NCBI GenBank assembly: GCA_014549065.1
Contig: JACDOX010000564.1
Span: forward strand, 2,880-66,879
Source: Cardinalis cardinalis
Lineage: Eukaryota; Chordata; Aves; Passeriformes; Cardinalidae
Length of the DNA stretch: 64,000 nt
Direction of reading: 5' to 3'
The notes beneath the pieces were generated by a model, which was given only the letters and a program-made list of their open reading frames with translations, made no database searches and was not told the DNA's origin. The translations under genes and the position numbers were made by a program. This document shows positions 11,301 through 26,300 of the stretch, piece by piece; position 1 is the first letter of the stretch, and each line of letters opens with the position of its first letter.

Positions 11301-14300
11301 TGCACAACCTTGGTGAAACAAGAGTCTTGCCAGCGTCTTGGGTGACATTGACTGCATGGGTGGTGTTTAACCAGCACAGTTAGATGGTCTGTGGGGGACT
11401 NAGACATTTGTATAGAAACCAAGAGGTAAACTGTTCCTCCAGTTCTTCTGAAATAAAAGATTGCAAGTTTTTTTTAAATTAAAAGAGAGAATTATACTAC
11501 TAATTTTAAGAAAAAAACCACAGTAACAGAAATATAACTATTAAAATTGAAAGTCTTCAGTTTCATTTTCATTTCCTCTCTGACTACTTTTTTGCTCAGC
11601 AACACATACTGGAAAGAGAAAAGGTCAAAGGAGGAACACACCACCCTTGAGCGTGTGTAGGGGTGGTTTTTACTTGTGTTTCGTTCTTGAAAAGCTCTTG
11701 AAAAGATTTTTGTTACATTTGGCTGAACTCTATCTTCAATGACATTTCCCTCATTTTCTGGGGAATGTGACCATTACCTTTTCTTTGCCCTCCCTGCCAG
11801 CTCATTTCNTCTGGCCTTGCTCATGGACAACAGGATTCAGACTGGCACTCGANATGCTTAACATGTGGCACTGGTACCTCCTGCCTAGCACCACATTCCA
11901 TACCTCCAGCACCATGTTTGCTCTCACCTTTGAAGAAGACAATCTTGTGGTCGCTGGTTCTCTCGTAGACTGCGTCAAGGCTCTCCAGGTTGAGCGGCAA
12001 GCCCCGCCAGAAACGGTGAATCTGAGCCGGCTGGAGGGAGACCAAGTGCTTATTGCGAGTCAGTCTCCAGAAGTACTTGCCTGGAGGGACAGACTGGACA
12101 TTACTGAACCACACTCAACCCACCTTCCCTGGGGGGTGAGTGTCAGGTGGGCAGCAGCAGCAGGAAGCAAAGCGTGTGAGATGGGAGCCATGATTTAGAG
12201 CCATCCTGCTTTCCAGCAGCAGCTGTGACTGCTTTCTATTTCTAGCAGTCATTAGAAGAAATCCCTTTCTTTTTTTGGATTAAAATAATCCTCTGGACAT
12301 TGCGCTGGAGCTGTTATACTCCTGGCCACAGCTTGAGGCTGTGCCGCTGAGCCAGGGCAGGAGAGAGGAGCCTTTCTTCTCCTCCCTCCCCCTCTGCTCA
12401 GGACCTCCTGCAAGCTGGTGGGACCAGGCACCGACAGCCTTAAGCANGAACTTCCAAAAAAACATACCTATCCCTCCTCTCCTGGAGCAGCCACAACTTC
12501 CTGCACACAGGATGTCCAGCTGCTTTTATGTTTGGAAATGTCTGGTATGTTACAGTGAAACACAGAAATACCAGATGGGTTGTTTTGTAATGAAGAAAAG
12601 GAGTGAGAAAATAAAGGAGGAGGAAAACATCTGAATAGATCTGGAAGGCTTGAGGTGGGGAAGGAGGCAGTTAAGGACTTTGATACAATCTAGAGCTGCA
12701 GGATACTAAGCAGAGACTGGAGTCCTGTGGAGCTTCCAGGATTAATGTACTGGTGGTACCAGCAAATGCACTTCAACACCTGCAGCAGCACTGCCTCAGC
12801 TAGGAAAGAGTATTTCAGGGATTTCTGAAATATTTTGGATGGTGTAAAAGAAAACAGATTTATCCTTTGTGGGAAGGATGACAAACTTTTTCCTGCTGAA
12901 AGAGCCTTATATGGGATTTCCCGAGGAANCTTAATGGTTTTCAGGGGCAACTCCAAACCCAACTCTGTGTTGGCTCTGGGATTCTCAGCCTTTTTGCAGC
13001 ACATTTCATGCTGTGTTTTCTCCAGANAGCTCCACGGAGTGATGTGAGCCAGAGCAAGATGTTTAGGAGGCAACTCTCAACTTTGTCTTTTATTTGTTAT
13101 TGCCTGTTAGAAATTATTGTACATTATTTGCATCTGGTCTTGCATTAATTTCTTGCATGAAAGCAACAGAAAACAAAGATGCATCTTCAGATTTCTATGC
13201 CCCACACACTCAGTTTTTTCTCCAGAGCTGGTAGATTGTGACACCAGCTTTTAAAATTTTATGGAAATCAGGTCTTAGGGTAATAATGCAGGACACAAAA
13301 TTCTAACACTTTAACATCCACAGAGAGGGAATTTTATTCTAATTATAAGGATTTATATAACATTCTTGTTCTTCTGCTCCAGTTTGCGTATTTGCTCTAT
13401 CTTACTGAAACATAAATTAATAATAAATTCCAATATGGTGGGAATTGCCNTAATTACAGATCCTTTTAAGAATATAAAAAATCCCAAGGATTCAAATTTG
13501 GTGGCTATTTTACATCAGTGGAAACATATGTAATTAAATAAATATGTTCTCTGCATCTGCAACTAGCAAGCCACTAGACAAGGTCAGATTTCCACCCTTT
13601 TAGGAAGAAATACAGCTCAACTTAATTCCTTCTATAGCAGATCAACATCTGAACTTCCAGGTTCCCTGGGCTCATTGGAGACACAAAAGGAAGCCTCAGT
13701 ACTTTTGACATTTTGTCCCTTTGGAAGTGATGGGCTCAGCAGGTGAGCCACTGCAGCAGGGAAACCTTAAATCTACCCCAAAGGTCAGGAATAAATAGCC
13801 TGAGCTGTTGGTGACTTCGGTTGGGTTTTTATAAGCTATCAGGAAGAAGAAAGAAAATAAAGCATTTAAGTAGCAAGGAATGCTGAACGAGACAGCCNCA
13901 GTCTGCCTGGGCTCATGATCTGCCATAGCCCAGCCCGCTCACCAAAAGTGNTGCTGTTGCGTGGATGACTATCAGCCGAAGCCAGATCCATGGGAGAACT
14001 GCTGCCATTAGCATGCAGGAATAATTTAAAAACAAAAATCCTAACCCTGTATTTGTTTAAAAAGCTCAATTTAAACCCTCCTCTGAGCTGAAAAACTGAA
14101 CACGACAGAAGCCAAGTGTGAGGTCCTGCTGCACCAAGATATGCATGATAGGTTGAGGCAATTGCTTTCTTTAATTTCAGTTAATTTTGATCCCAGCTGT
14201 GTTCCACGCTATCCAGACTTCGGGTGCCTTTGGCAAGACTGCTGCACGCACCGTGCAGACGCACACACAGGCCAAAGGTGTTAAAAACTTAGGGAGTCTG

Positions 14301-17300
14301 TGGTGAGGCACCTACATCAAAGCAAGCGGTGATNCCAAAGAGCAGAGAACCCATCGTTGCCTTCAAAACAACAAGCCTATGAGCTCTGGGGAGCTCCAGT
14401 CCTGGGGCCTTTGCAGTGGCTTCTTTCCATCTAGGAAACCAGCAGGACCAGCTCAGAATAAAATGCCTATCGAGGGACAAAGCTCAGCACTAGAGATTAT
14501 TTACTCTGCCCCAGAGGTGACATCCCCTCTCCTTGGTGCACAGGACGGTTCGGGGGGCAACAANGGAGGCTGCAAGTAAAGTGCTGGAGGCAGACATGCA
14601 GCTGGTATCCACTGACCCTGTGCTCTTTACATCTGCTTTTTGGCCTGCTATAAATATATCCAAAAATAGACACCGAGATGGAATTCCCTTTACTTCATCA
14701 GTTTTTCCCCTCCGAGGGACAGCCAGCCATTTATCCTGACACCAGTTCATGTCTTTGAGTTTCCCTTCTTAGCTGTAGCTTTTTGGAGCTGGCATCTGAA
14801 CAAATAATGTTGTGGAACAGTCCCCATATTGTGCTTCCNTCAGGGCACAAGCAACAGCAAATTCTCTGGAGCCCTTTTGCTGTTCTTGCCTGCGACCCAA
14901 GGCTCACACTGTGATACCCAGATGCCAGGACGCTGCTGCTCATCCCTGGAGAAAATGCTTCTGCTTACCTGGTGGATAGCTTTGGGGTGCCCAAATGGTG
15001 GCTAGGGATGCAAAGAAACACCCACGGGAATTTTCACATCTTGGAAAAGTGAGAAAGCAAGCCCAAAGAGTCCAGCCTACACAGGCTCTGCTCAGCTGAG
15101 AAGGTACCGACGGGATCCTCATCAACAGCTGGGCATCCTGGGAACACAGTGCCAGCAAGCATTCACTGGCACAAAACCAGATGGTCCTCATTTATGTACA
15201 TACTGTCTTTGAGAGATGTACGGCAAACAAAATTAGGGAAGGTGAAGCGTGGGAGGAAAGGAAGGCTGGAGCTATCCAGGAAGAAAGCAGTGGAGTGTTG
15301 TTGCTGCTCTGCTTATCCTTGGTTCGACTTCAATTTTGACTTTTTGGTAGCACAATTATCAGATTTTAGTCCTTCACTGGGCAGTCCAGTGTGATGGATC
15401 AGAGTAAAAACTGCTGTGCTGGATTGTGACCAGTCCGGCCACACATTCAGGTATGAGATGCCTNCCTGGGTATGTGGGAGCAGCCCACAAACCCCAGCCA
15501 GCTCATCCTCACCACCCATTCCAGCTCATCCCACACTGTCCTGCCTCTGGTGCTGCCACATCAAAGCCACNGCAGGGTGGCACAGACCCCTGGTGCTCAC
15601 CTTTGAAGAAGAAAGCCTCTCCCCGGATCTGGGCCACTGCATCGAAGTGTGTGTTACACCTGTTGGGCACGTCCCGCCTGAGCCTGTGGAGAGATGCCCA
15701 GGTGAGCAGGGCCCAGGCAGGCAGTGAGGGGCTGTGTCCCCCCGATGCCTCTTACCCCACAGACTGAATCACCCCTGCTCCTGGAGAAGACTACAGGCTG
15801 TGCCCATCTGTCACACCTCATGCTCAAGCCCAGCCACGTGCACAANGATTTCCAAGGCGAGCTCGGGCAAACCTCAGCCTGAAGACAGCTTGGGCTGACA
15901 ACCCTGAGCCACCGGAAGCCATTGCTGGGAGTCGAGCGAGGACATGCTCTACATTCACCAGCTCACATAGCTGGTGAGAGCTGGCTTACTGCTCCCAGTG
16001 GCACAGTGTGGCTTGGCCAGCTACCCCAGGGCAGCAGGACATGGAAATCAGCCAAGCAGCCTTTCACTCCAGCAGCTCAGGATGCCACTGCTCCAGGGCT
16101 AAGCTCTAAAGTGCCAGTGAGAGGTGACTGAGCTGCAAAGCAGAAAGCAGCTGAGCTTAAACAGAGGCACCTGGAGGNGCCACGTGATGTCCAGTGAAAT
16201 CTACCTGGTGAAAGCCACCTGGCAAGTGGCAGCTGAGATATTGAGCTGCTTTAACAAGGTGGGTGGGAGGACGCTGGGAACACGCACGGAAAAGCTCCTG
16301 TGGATGACAAGGAAGCATGAATCTATTCTANGGATAGAAAAATTGTGCTGGGCTGCCAGCACCAGCTTCTTTGCTCTTTGACCACAAAAAGACAGATGTG
16401 GAGGCAAACCCCACCCACTCTCCCAGAATACAAGGCAGGAACAAGGGGATGACATGAGCAAGTTTCCTGCTGCTCCTGCTGCTGGTATGAGATGGTGGCC
16501 TCTTACAACAGCAGGGAGAAAGGCTCTCTTATATCTAGGTCTAAACATGGCCATAAGGAGCCTGGTGGACAAGCACCTTGAGAAGCTACATGCGGAGAAA
16601 TGTAACTAATGGCATTCAGCATGTTCAAACAAAAGGCACATGAGGTGAAGGCGACCTGGTCCATCTCTGCCGCTCTCAGCTGGGGGGCTTTTGGTGTCTG
16701 GCAAAAATGTGTGACCATCACCTCCTGCCTTTTTGTTCAGTGTCCCTTCTTCTCTTAACTGTCCTGCTGTCTTGGTCAACATTTATTAATGAGCTATGTC
16801 CTGCACTTCCCTTAATGAGGCCATGCTGGTTGCTTGATGACACATGTCAGCAGCCCTTTGCCAATGTTAACCTGCACTGGAGTCAGGCTATCAGTCCACT
16901 TGTTCCAACATTCACTCCCTCAGGTACATTAGGCAGTTGCTCACTGTGGAACAATTTAGGTAAGTTATACTACTACAATTCAGGATACTGTTGAGAAAGT
17001 TTGTTTAAAATTCCAGCAAGGATGAATTTACCTAAGGGTGATGGTGACAACTTTCCACTAATATGAATAAAAAAACTGAGTTTTAGCAAAATATCCAGAG
17101 AGAAATACCAAAGCCAGAGTGAGCAGGGGAGATATGGATGGAGCGGAGCTTCACTACTACACATCCTTTGCAGGAAAGGAACAATTTGACTTACGGGACA
17201 GTGGAGCGGTTCTCTGGCAGCTCTGGCAGGATTGGATGATCATCTGTTTTGCTTACTTCAGGCTTGGCTGTGGGGGACACAGATTCCCTGACTCCTATGT

Positions 17301-20300
17301 AGAAAAAAGGCAGTAATAGGGAACACCATCCTTCCTACCAGCACCACTCACCCCAGAGAACAGCTATTCCAGTGTGTCCTGAGGGACACAAACTTACCAT
17401 AGAGTTGCCAGATCCGGACTTTGTCCTCGTAAGGCAGGTCGTACTTCAGAGGATCTCCCACTGGACCTTGGTAGTAGGGTCTCATGATAGACTCCATGGC
17501 AGAGATGTGGGTCAAGCCGATGGCATGGCCAAACTCATGGACAGCTACAGCAAATAGGTCCATCCCATGAGTGTCTGGAGAGAAGGATAAAATTGAAACA
17601 ATAGTCACTAAGTGNTGAGAGTAATTGGAGGATTTGGGTGGGCTGCAGGGGCAGTAAGAGAAAGTGTAGGTCTATCTTGAATAAACTGGAAAGAAGAGCT
17701 TTGGAATAGGTAAAGTTTAATTTTTTTTTTTCCAGTTAGAGAATGGGGTGAATCATATGAAAATGGAAAGCAAGCCAGACTTCAGCCTACACCAGCCTGG
17801 CTATCACCCCTCTTATTTCCAAATCACTGTCGGCACCTGAGAAAAAAAAGGGCTGAGACAGCAACCACATCAGGACCATTTGTTGAGTAGCACTGCAGAA
17901 GCTGGGCCAGAGCAGTCACTCCCTGCATCTCATGCCTGCTGCAGCTGCTGACACAGCCTTTGCATTGCCCAAAGTACCNGATTTCTGCAGCCACCAGTCA
18001 GGAGCTTGTCACATCCTGTGACAATGAGCCAAGACACAAGCCGAGGAGCTGGAGAGTGCCGGCAGTGCCTGCCTGCCCGCAGGGCTTTCCTTGCCTGGCC
18101 TTGCACGATGCTGCCCTGGCCAAATCCATCTCTCAGCCTTCCTGTATGCACACAAGTGCAGGAATGTTNATCTGTTTACCGACCACCAACCTGCTCATCT
18201 CACTGGTGCCCTGACACAAGTAGGTGACTGTGTCCAGCTTGTTTTTTAGAGGATTTACCATCTTCTCCTGTTACACATCCTGTGCTGCAGCTCTTGTGTC
18301 TGCTGCCTTTGGAAAACACTTTGATCCTCACATGCCACAATGGGCGCTAGGGAGACATTGTTGAACATCAATACCTCAAGGCTTTGATGACTTTTTTCCT
18401 TCAGTCTGGGCTATCTCTACTATATTCTCTTTCCCTAAATTTCCTTATTTGCAATCCAACCCCCAGTGCCTCACACCACACCCACATACAGACCAATCCT
18501 ATCTCCAGAGCCTGAGACACTCATGTGAGGGGTTAATGCTCATTTCCAAACATACNCCACTGCTACCAAAGCAAAGGAGGAGCTGCTCCCAGCTGTATGG
18601 GACTGAGACTNCTTGGTGCATTCCCACCACCCAGCTCNAGACAGGCTGGGCCCCATGTCCATNTAATTTCTGCCCCTCTCTGCACAGCAATGTCCTGCAG
18701 AGAGATACCAGAGGGCAGCAATGATTTTAAGTGTGGTTCTTATAAAGATCATGATGNCAAGTATTGTAATAAAGAAGCAGTGAGTTGGAAAGATCTCTGT
18801 GGAGCTCAGGGGAGTGTCACATTCCCTGAGAACGACTGGAGACAAAAGAGATGGCCTCTTTGCCATCTGAGATGGCTACTTTTTTGCACAAAAGTAGCTG
18901 ATCCTGCCTAGTCCTTAGTGCTCCTCACCAGGGTCAGGGTGCCAGAGCAGGGAGGAGATAGTCTTTGCAGAATTTTGCCTTTTCCTTCATGACTATTATT
19001 TACAGGGTCTGTAACCAGGCGAGATTTTTATAACCTGTGCTGTTTTCCCTGGCACTGAGAACAAGACATATGCTCTCTGACATTTTAATGCCAGACCGAC
19101 AACCTTGGGGATATTTTTATATCACCTACCAAGCTGNTTTTTTTGAATCAGTAGAGAGAACAAAATAAATAAAAGATGAAGCTCAGATAGCTCCAAGATC
19201 TTCAAAACAGAGGGCAGCTTTTCGCTGGCAGGCTCATCCCCTCATCTCTTGGTGGAGCTCGGAAGGGCACCCCTGTGGGAGTGCTGGCTCTGAGCTTGCT
19301 CCTTCATTGGAGTTTGTTTCACAATGAGCACTCCCAACCACTAGCTGCAAAACTGACTCCATCACTAACACATTCCCTCTGGCAAGCTACTGACCACAGT
19401 GCTTGTCTCTGCCCTGTATGTCTGCAGATCAAAACTGCTGCTTTTTTTTTTTCCTTCCTGATAAGAGCCATCAGTTGGGGCTAGAAACATGAAACAAGGA
19501 GCATGAAACAAGAAGCAGGTATAATTCTCAAAGATCAGCCTGTCCAGACCTTTAACCTTCATCTCAAGACCTCTTCCAGCACTCTTGGTGAACCCTTCTG
19601 CCCATGAACACTCAGGGGGATGGATGCAGGTCAGCTGGTGGGCNTGTATTAGCTTGTTTCAGAGAAGACAGGTTTAAACAAAGTCATTAAGTTGAGGCAG
19701 CAGGATCCCACTAGGAGGCTGGTGGAGGAGGTGGAATGAGAAATAAATTAGCAGCTGGTGGCTGCAGAGAAGACGTTCTGTCAAAACATGCCTGACACAA
19801 AGGCTCGGGACCTGATCCCCACAGATGGTTTTGCAACTGAGGAACACTTGCCTCTGATATTCTCTCTGCTAATTAAAATCCTGCTTTGGCCAGATGAGAT
19901 GAAGACAAAAAAGAAAAGAACTGCAACTTCTAACCATCCTGATGCTAGGTAATAGANAGGAGATGGGAGGAAAACACTAGGCCTTTTTCCCAGCACAACA
20001 CAGAGCCCTTTATATGTAGGTCAGCTAACAGTATACTTTAAAAATAGGGAACTGGGACATGTGGCAGTGAAGGCACCCAAAAGGTGTCAAGGTGAGAGAA
20101 TGCAGTCCCCGTCCAAGAGCTCCAGCAGCCATATATCCAGCCTGCAACCTTCCAGGTCTGTGAAGAGATGGGGACTGTGGTTGGGCAATGGTGAGCTCTG
20201 CAATTGCTGGCAGGATAAGGAGAAATATGGAGATGCCATTGAGGCTTCCAGGAACATAAGAGTGTCCTCAACGCTGCCTGGGTTGATTTTGCTAGCAAGA

Positions 20301-23300
20301 GGAACCAGATGACTTCAGGGATCCTGAAGCCTAGGGTGAAGGTGTGGCAGAGGCTAAACCACTCCAGCCACTTGAGCAGAAGAGAAAATTGTGAGCCCTT
20401 GTACTTGGCTGCAGCTCTCCCACCCTGACCTACCTGATGATCGGAAGGTCCAATATTCATCATCGTCAAAATGAGTGTCCCCTGCTGTGTGATGGTCTCC
20501 GGGGAAGAAAGCATGTGCCACCGTCCCACCAGGTCCGTCAAAGGGATAGCCATCATTGTGATCTGCTTTGGAGAAGTCTATCTGGATGTCAGCATTGTTT
20601 CCAGCCACTTCATGGAAATTCAGCGGAGTGATGTCACTCCAGACCTTCAGGGCATAGTACATCAGGGCTCGGACGGTGTCGTGGCCCAGGTGGGACTCTN
20701 TTGGGAAGGTGCGAACTCTGAAACAAAGAGGGCAAAAAAGAGGANGGGTCAGTAGCATGAAAGATCTCCAAGAACAACCAGAACTGGCTCTGCAGGTGCC
20801 TGGTGCCTCAGAGCAACAGTGAGGACTTCAGAGCTTTTTGCGGTTTTGGGCTGAGCTGGAATGGAATAAAAGTCAGTGTTTCCCATTGAAAAGTCAATGT
20901 ATAACCCAACTTTGAAAAAGAATTCCTAATATTGTTGATTTAATAGAAAAAGATGAAAAGACAAAGATGCAACAAGGCACCTTGGCTTCTAAAGGAGTAC
21001 ATTTAGATAATCTTTCATTGGCGATTTTGACANAAATATACACGCTTTCCAAGCAAATGTACTGTTGATGGAGTAATTATTGACAAAAGCCTGTTTGGAT
21101 GCCTTCCGGCCAGCTCTACCCCTGTAATAACAGATACTTTCTTCTTTGTGCGCCAGCACACCAGCCAAAGTGTTTTCATGGTTTGACAGATTTTTAAAGG
21201 CTGAAGCAACAATTACGACCACATCACTTACCCTGCTACATAACACGACTGTGGCAGCATCACTCGGTACCACACCACTTCCCATCACCAACGGGCAGTG
21301 ATGACCTGACTACACTTCATGAGATAATTACAAGCATCAGAAGGGAAAGTCATACCACTCAAGCTCTTCCTGAATAGTGATCTGAGTGCTGGGAGACAGC
21401 ATGGGTGTGAAAAGTAGGGAGCAACTTGCTTGCTGAGGTTGTGAACACATCCCACACCCTCAAGAGACAGGCAGCCCAAAGCAGGCACAACCTTCGGGCC
21501 AGGGCAAAACTAGTCAGGGTTGAATCTCTGATTGTGGAAAAAAAGGGATTATGAAAATAAGCAGAAATCTCACTAGCAGTTCGTCTGAAGCACTTGGGAT
21601 GCTCATCCTTGGGACAGTGGGGATGAGTGGATTAATCAGGAAAAACACATCATAGCCAAATGAGAAAAAATCATTTGTACNTTTGCCTTTGCTATCCCTT
21701 GACTCTTTGGGCAAAGAAAAACCTTATTGACTAATCTAAATGAGTTACATGCATGTAACACCAGATGATTGTAGGACTTCAAAGAAAACACATGTGTAAA
21801 GGAGACAGCACAGAGGTACAAACAGTATTAGCATGGGATTAGAAAAGACAACTTTCAAGGCAATTTTTAACTTATAGAAGAGATTATGTCCAGATGTGAT
21901 CCTCTATAGTACAGAGATAAAGGCCTGGATTCCAGATACTCATTAACTAGCGGTCTTCATAGCTCGTAACACTCCTCAAGACTTAGGTAAACCCTTCGCT
22001 GCTTTAATTTCTACTGAGCAAGTCATTATACATGTAACACACACCATGTTTAGCCTAGGAATTATGACCTTTCTCCAGGATCATAGTGCCCAAGGCACAG
22101 AGTCACATTTAGGGACATTATCTGCTCTTTCCTTCCCAAGCCCTGCTCACCATGTGAGCTATTTTCCTTTCCTTTTCTTTCCAGCTGTAGAATGAGGATA
22201 ATAAATCAGATCTCCCTTGTAAAAGGATGGTGGATAAAAAGCCTTGTCTAAAAAAACAAATATTATTAATATTCATCCCAAGATCTGACTCCAGAAGCAT
22301 TAGATTAAGGCAGAAACANAATCAATACCTATTTTACTTCTTACAAAAAGTCCTACACCTCTGGGCTGATCCACATTTTATTCACATGCTGCAGGTGTAA
22401 GTGGAAAGTCCCTTATCCTTGATTCATTATCACTGTCATTTTTTAAGAGAATCCCATCAGGGTTTTTTAATTCAGCATCTGATTTGATTGCTGGAACTCT
22501 GCTAATTGTTTTCAATGAGATTAGGAAAAGACTATTATGATGATAGGATGTTTGTTGGCCCTGCATCANCCAATTCCACTGAAAAGGAAGCACATTTCTA
22601 ACAGCATGCAGATAAAAAACCTTCCTCCTACCTTAAATTATTATTATTAGTAATAGTAGTAGTAGCAAATGGTGTTTAGGTTTCCAGTGAAGAGAAGCAC
22701 TNCTTCTTCTTGGATGTAAATCTCTTCTGAGACTCCTCTTACAGAACTCAGATCTTTGCAAAAGCCNGATGTGAGTAACTGGAGAGAAAGCTCTGTTCCA
22801 GACAGCCTCGGCCAGCCAGAGGGAGGGTGATGACAACTGGACTGCTCAGTCCCTTCAGCCACTCCACCAACACTGCCCTAAGCTGTAGGCTCCGTCACAT
22901 CCTGCTGCAAATCACACTCTGAGACATCCTGAGGAGCGTCTATCCCTGTGGCAGATGGGGCTGCAGGAGGGAGCATCGGCCACAACACTGGAACTGGCAG
23001 CTGCCGAGCAGGATGTGGTGTTGAGGGACACAACTGGATACCAAGGAGAAAATCTCCCCTCTGTGTTTAGNGCTCAGCCAGGCAGCAGCATTGCCATGCA
23101 GACAACTGAATGCTGACTCTCACACAGCGCTGCCAGTCCTTCATGTGTCCCCTGAGTCACCTCCTTTGTTTGACCCATCCCAAACAGACTTTGTATCTAG
23201 ACTGGTTAATAAGTAGAGACTAGAGAGGACTGATCTGCCTCTGTTTGCCGTTGAGGGGCACCCACACCCATCTTGATTTCTGATTTCCTTATAAGTTTTG

Positions 23301-26300
23301 TCCTCCAAAAGACAAAAGTGGGAGAGTATCAGTGATGGATGAGAAATCAATAGCTTGTTAATGAAAGCACTCTTTCACTTTCCCAGCCCTGAAAGCGTGG
23401 ACAAATAAAATAAATGCAGAGAACTACCAAACACAGCAAGCTAAGGAGTGCTTGATAAACCCACACTGATTTTTCTTGGAAGGGGAAGGAAGAGGGGATA
23501 GTTGAAAGGGTAGATGCTTGCTGCCTTGGCAAAGGTGCTTTTCCAGCTGCCCAGAGCCATCCATGGCACAGCAGCCCTGATCCAGTGCTACCCTGGCAGT
23601 GCTGCAACACTGCCATTATCTGCAGGAGGAAAACAGCGGGTGTTGGAACCCTCCATCAACCCTCTCCCAGCAGGTAGACTATCAACCAAAAATGTTCAGT
23701 TTTTTCATTCTTCTGCCCTTTATCACACAGAACACCAGTCACCTCCAAGCCACTGTGCCTCTACACACCTACCTGCTCTCTGCCTCAGCTGCTCAGGGGG
23801 TCCCAGTTGCCTGTTACAGGGGCATTACAATAACCTAAAGAAGCCTGACACTGACAGGTGACAATCTGCCCCCCCTGGACACCTGCCAGCCCCAAACATG
23901 GGGGACAAAGCAGTCTGGGCTTTGGATGGGAGGTCCCCATGGCAGGATGCCACTGATTAAAGGAAGAAAGCANAAGGATCAGGACCGTTGTGGGGATGGG
24001 AGCGCAGAACTGAGAGTTATGCCACCTTCCTCTTGACTGCCACCCCTCCANGCCTGAGTAAATTCACATCTGGGCTCAGGCCATGGCACTCACAGCAATG
24101 GTGGGCACTGACTGACTGGTGTCACTGCTTCTCTGCCAGTGGGCTCTGCTCCCACTCCAGCAGTCCATGGCCTGAGCATCAGTGTCAAAGACTGCAGCTC
24201 TGATGAGATGGCACAAGGGAGTAGTCCTTACCTACAGACAGATGAAAGTCAGCTCAGTTCAGCACTGAAAGGAAAAAAGTAGGCAATTTTAAAAGCTGAG
24301 CTTCCATGGCTCCCCTTTCCCCAGGGAGCTCGAAGCACGCGGAGACGGGGCATGGCCCTGCTGCTGCACTTCCCAGGACTGCGGGGAAACAGCAAGCACT
24401 GGGAAGAAATGGAGATGNGCCAGCTATGAACTCCCCTTTTGTGGAGTGTAACCAGAAGTAATAAAGCAAAATCAACAAGTGAAAAACAAGGCTGCAAACA
24501 TGAGGGGAAGTGGCTGTGGGCAGCTCTGGCGCTGATGCTGGCAGAGGGCATCCACAGCACACTACTCNCTCAGCAGCTGCCTTGGCACCTGGGGAGAGCG
24601 CAGGGAAAATAAAATAATAACAAAAACAATCCTGTGAAAAAAAAATTTATACGCTGTAATATCCTGGAAACTCTACACGGAGATGAGGCACAGAAAACCA
24701 TCTATTTCTGATGCAGTANTTGGACGCTACAAGACTGTACTGTGAGCTGTGCAGGATGCAACTTGTATAGTTTTGCTCTTTGGGGCTCCACAGGTTGGTT
24801 GTACTCAAAAGTAAAAAGAAGAAATCCGAATGACCTGTATACCTATACAATTTTGTTTGCCCAAAACTGCCTTCTCAAACAGTGCATGTGCCTGTTTTGA
24901 GGCCCTCCTTTCCTACAGCTCTGCTTACCTGTTTATTTCAGCCTTGCAATTGTTCAGGTTTTTCTTCAACTTTTAAATCCATGTCTGAGTAGCATTTAGT
25001 TGTGCTTTCCCCTTTTAAAATCTTCAAACAATGTGTAAAAGGTAAGCAAGCAAAACTTTTATGTCTCTATTGGCCGACTTTCAGGCAGTTTCCAAACAGC
25101 CAGTTTAGTCTCAAGTGTTGGATATAAATACTACTTTGGAGTTTCTGTAATGCTGCAGTGTTCTGCTGGCTACAACTTACCATTGTAAAATACAGCCCTT
25201 TCTTGGACAAAAGACAAGATTTTTGAAAGGATCAAAGAATAAAAAGCATTAATTACATTGCCAAGAGATGGATTTTTTTATGCCTTACATATAATATTGT
25301 CTCAGACCTCAACCCCTTTTTATGGCAATCCTTGCTGCAGCATCAGTTTCCAAGGGGGTAGGAGGCAGGGAATATCCCAGGGCTGCATCCACCAGAACAG
25401 CTGGACCACATTTCACCTCCACATTTCTCTCCAGCCTGGAACTGGGGATACTGTGTCAGCACATCTGAAGTCCTGATGGCACNTGCAGTGCCAATTCCCT
25501 GACCGTGCTGCCCAGCCGCAGGATGNCATTCAGGTTTGTCAGGAGCTGCTGGGGTCAGACTGTGCACAANCCATGCCCTTGCACTGGCTCTGGCAGCTCC
25601 CAGAACACCAGGTTTTCTTTTTACCCCGAAAGGATTTTCTCCTATCTGAAATGTGAAGTTCTTCCTCTTTCCCCATAAAGTCAGGCCTGGGCAACAGGGA
25701 GACAGGTTGAGTTTTTATAACATGGGTCACTTCACGACCTGAAGCCATCTATGAACCAAAGTTGTTTCTTATTGAAGCTGAATTTTGTTTATCTTTTCTC
25801 AAAATTAAATCTCAAAGGAATCTGCTGGAACAGAGACCAAATTTCTGCTAAGTTTCAACACGTGTTGACAGCAACAGCCAAGCTGTGATTTGTTACTGCA
25901 GCGGGAAGAGGACTCTCTCTAGGGGCTATGCCAGGATCAAAGAAAAACTTATTATAAATGAGAACTTTTCATAAGATCCACATGTGTTTTCAGAACGGTA
26001 CAAGCACCTCATGCTGCACACTGTTCTTAGAGGAAAAATCAGCGCAGCACACGGTATTTGAGGGAGGAAAAATGAATCCCCAAAAGCACAAATCTTAATG
26101 GGACAGGGATCAGTTTGCTTGCCAACCCTGCCCTGCAGCATATTTCTGAAAGCTGGACCTGAATTTCTGCGTGTCATAGGTGCAGAGGGATCCTGACACT
26201 GAGGGAAAAATACTCGCTTGTGGCAAGGATTAGGAGAAAAAAGAGTGACTTTATTACCCAGAAAATTGTCCTGCCCTTGGACTTGGGTGGGGCAAGAGAA

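Noticed and set aside
15300..15340. GGTTCGACTTC as a tRNA T-arm
   Set aside because: No A/B box spacing or acceptor stem could be drawn around it.
17230..17250. Internal GTAAGC donor within exon 6
   Set aside because: Using it would break the phase into exon 7 and remove the conserved acidic/proline hinge with the NRS sequon.
18449..18830. Possible CR1-like pieces (TCCAACCCCCAGTG, GTTGGAAAGATCTCTG)
   Set aside because: Isolated short similarities without the continuous CR1 order.
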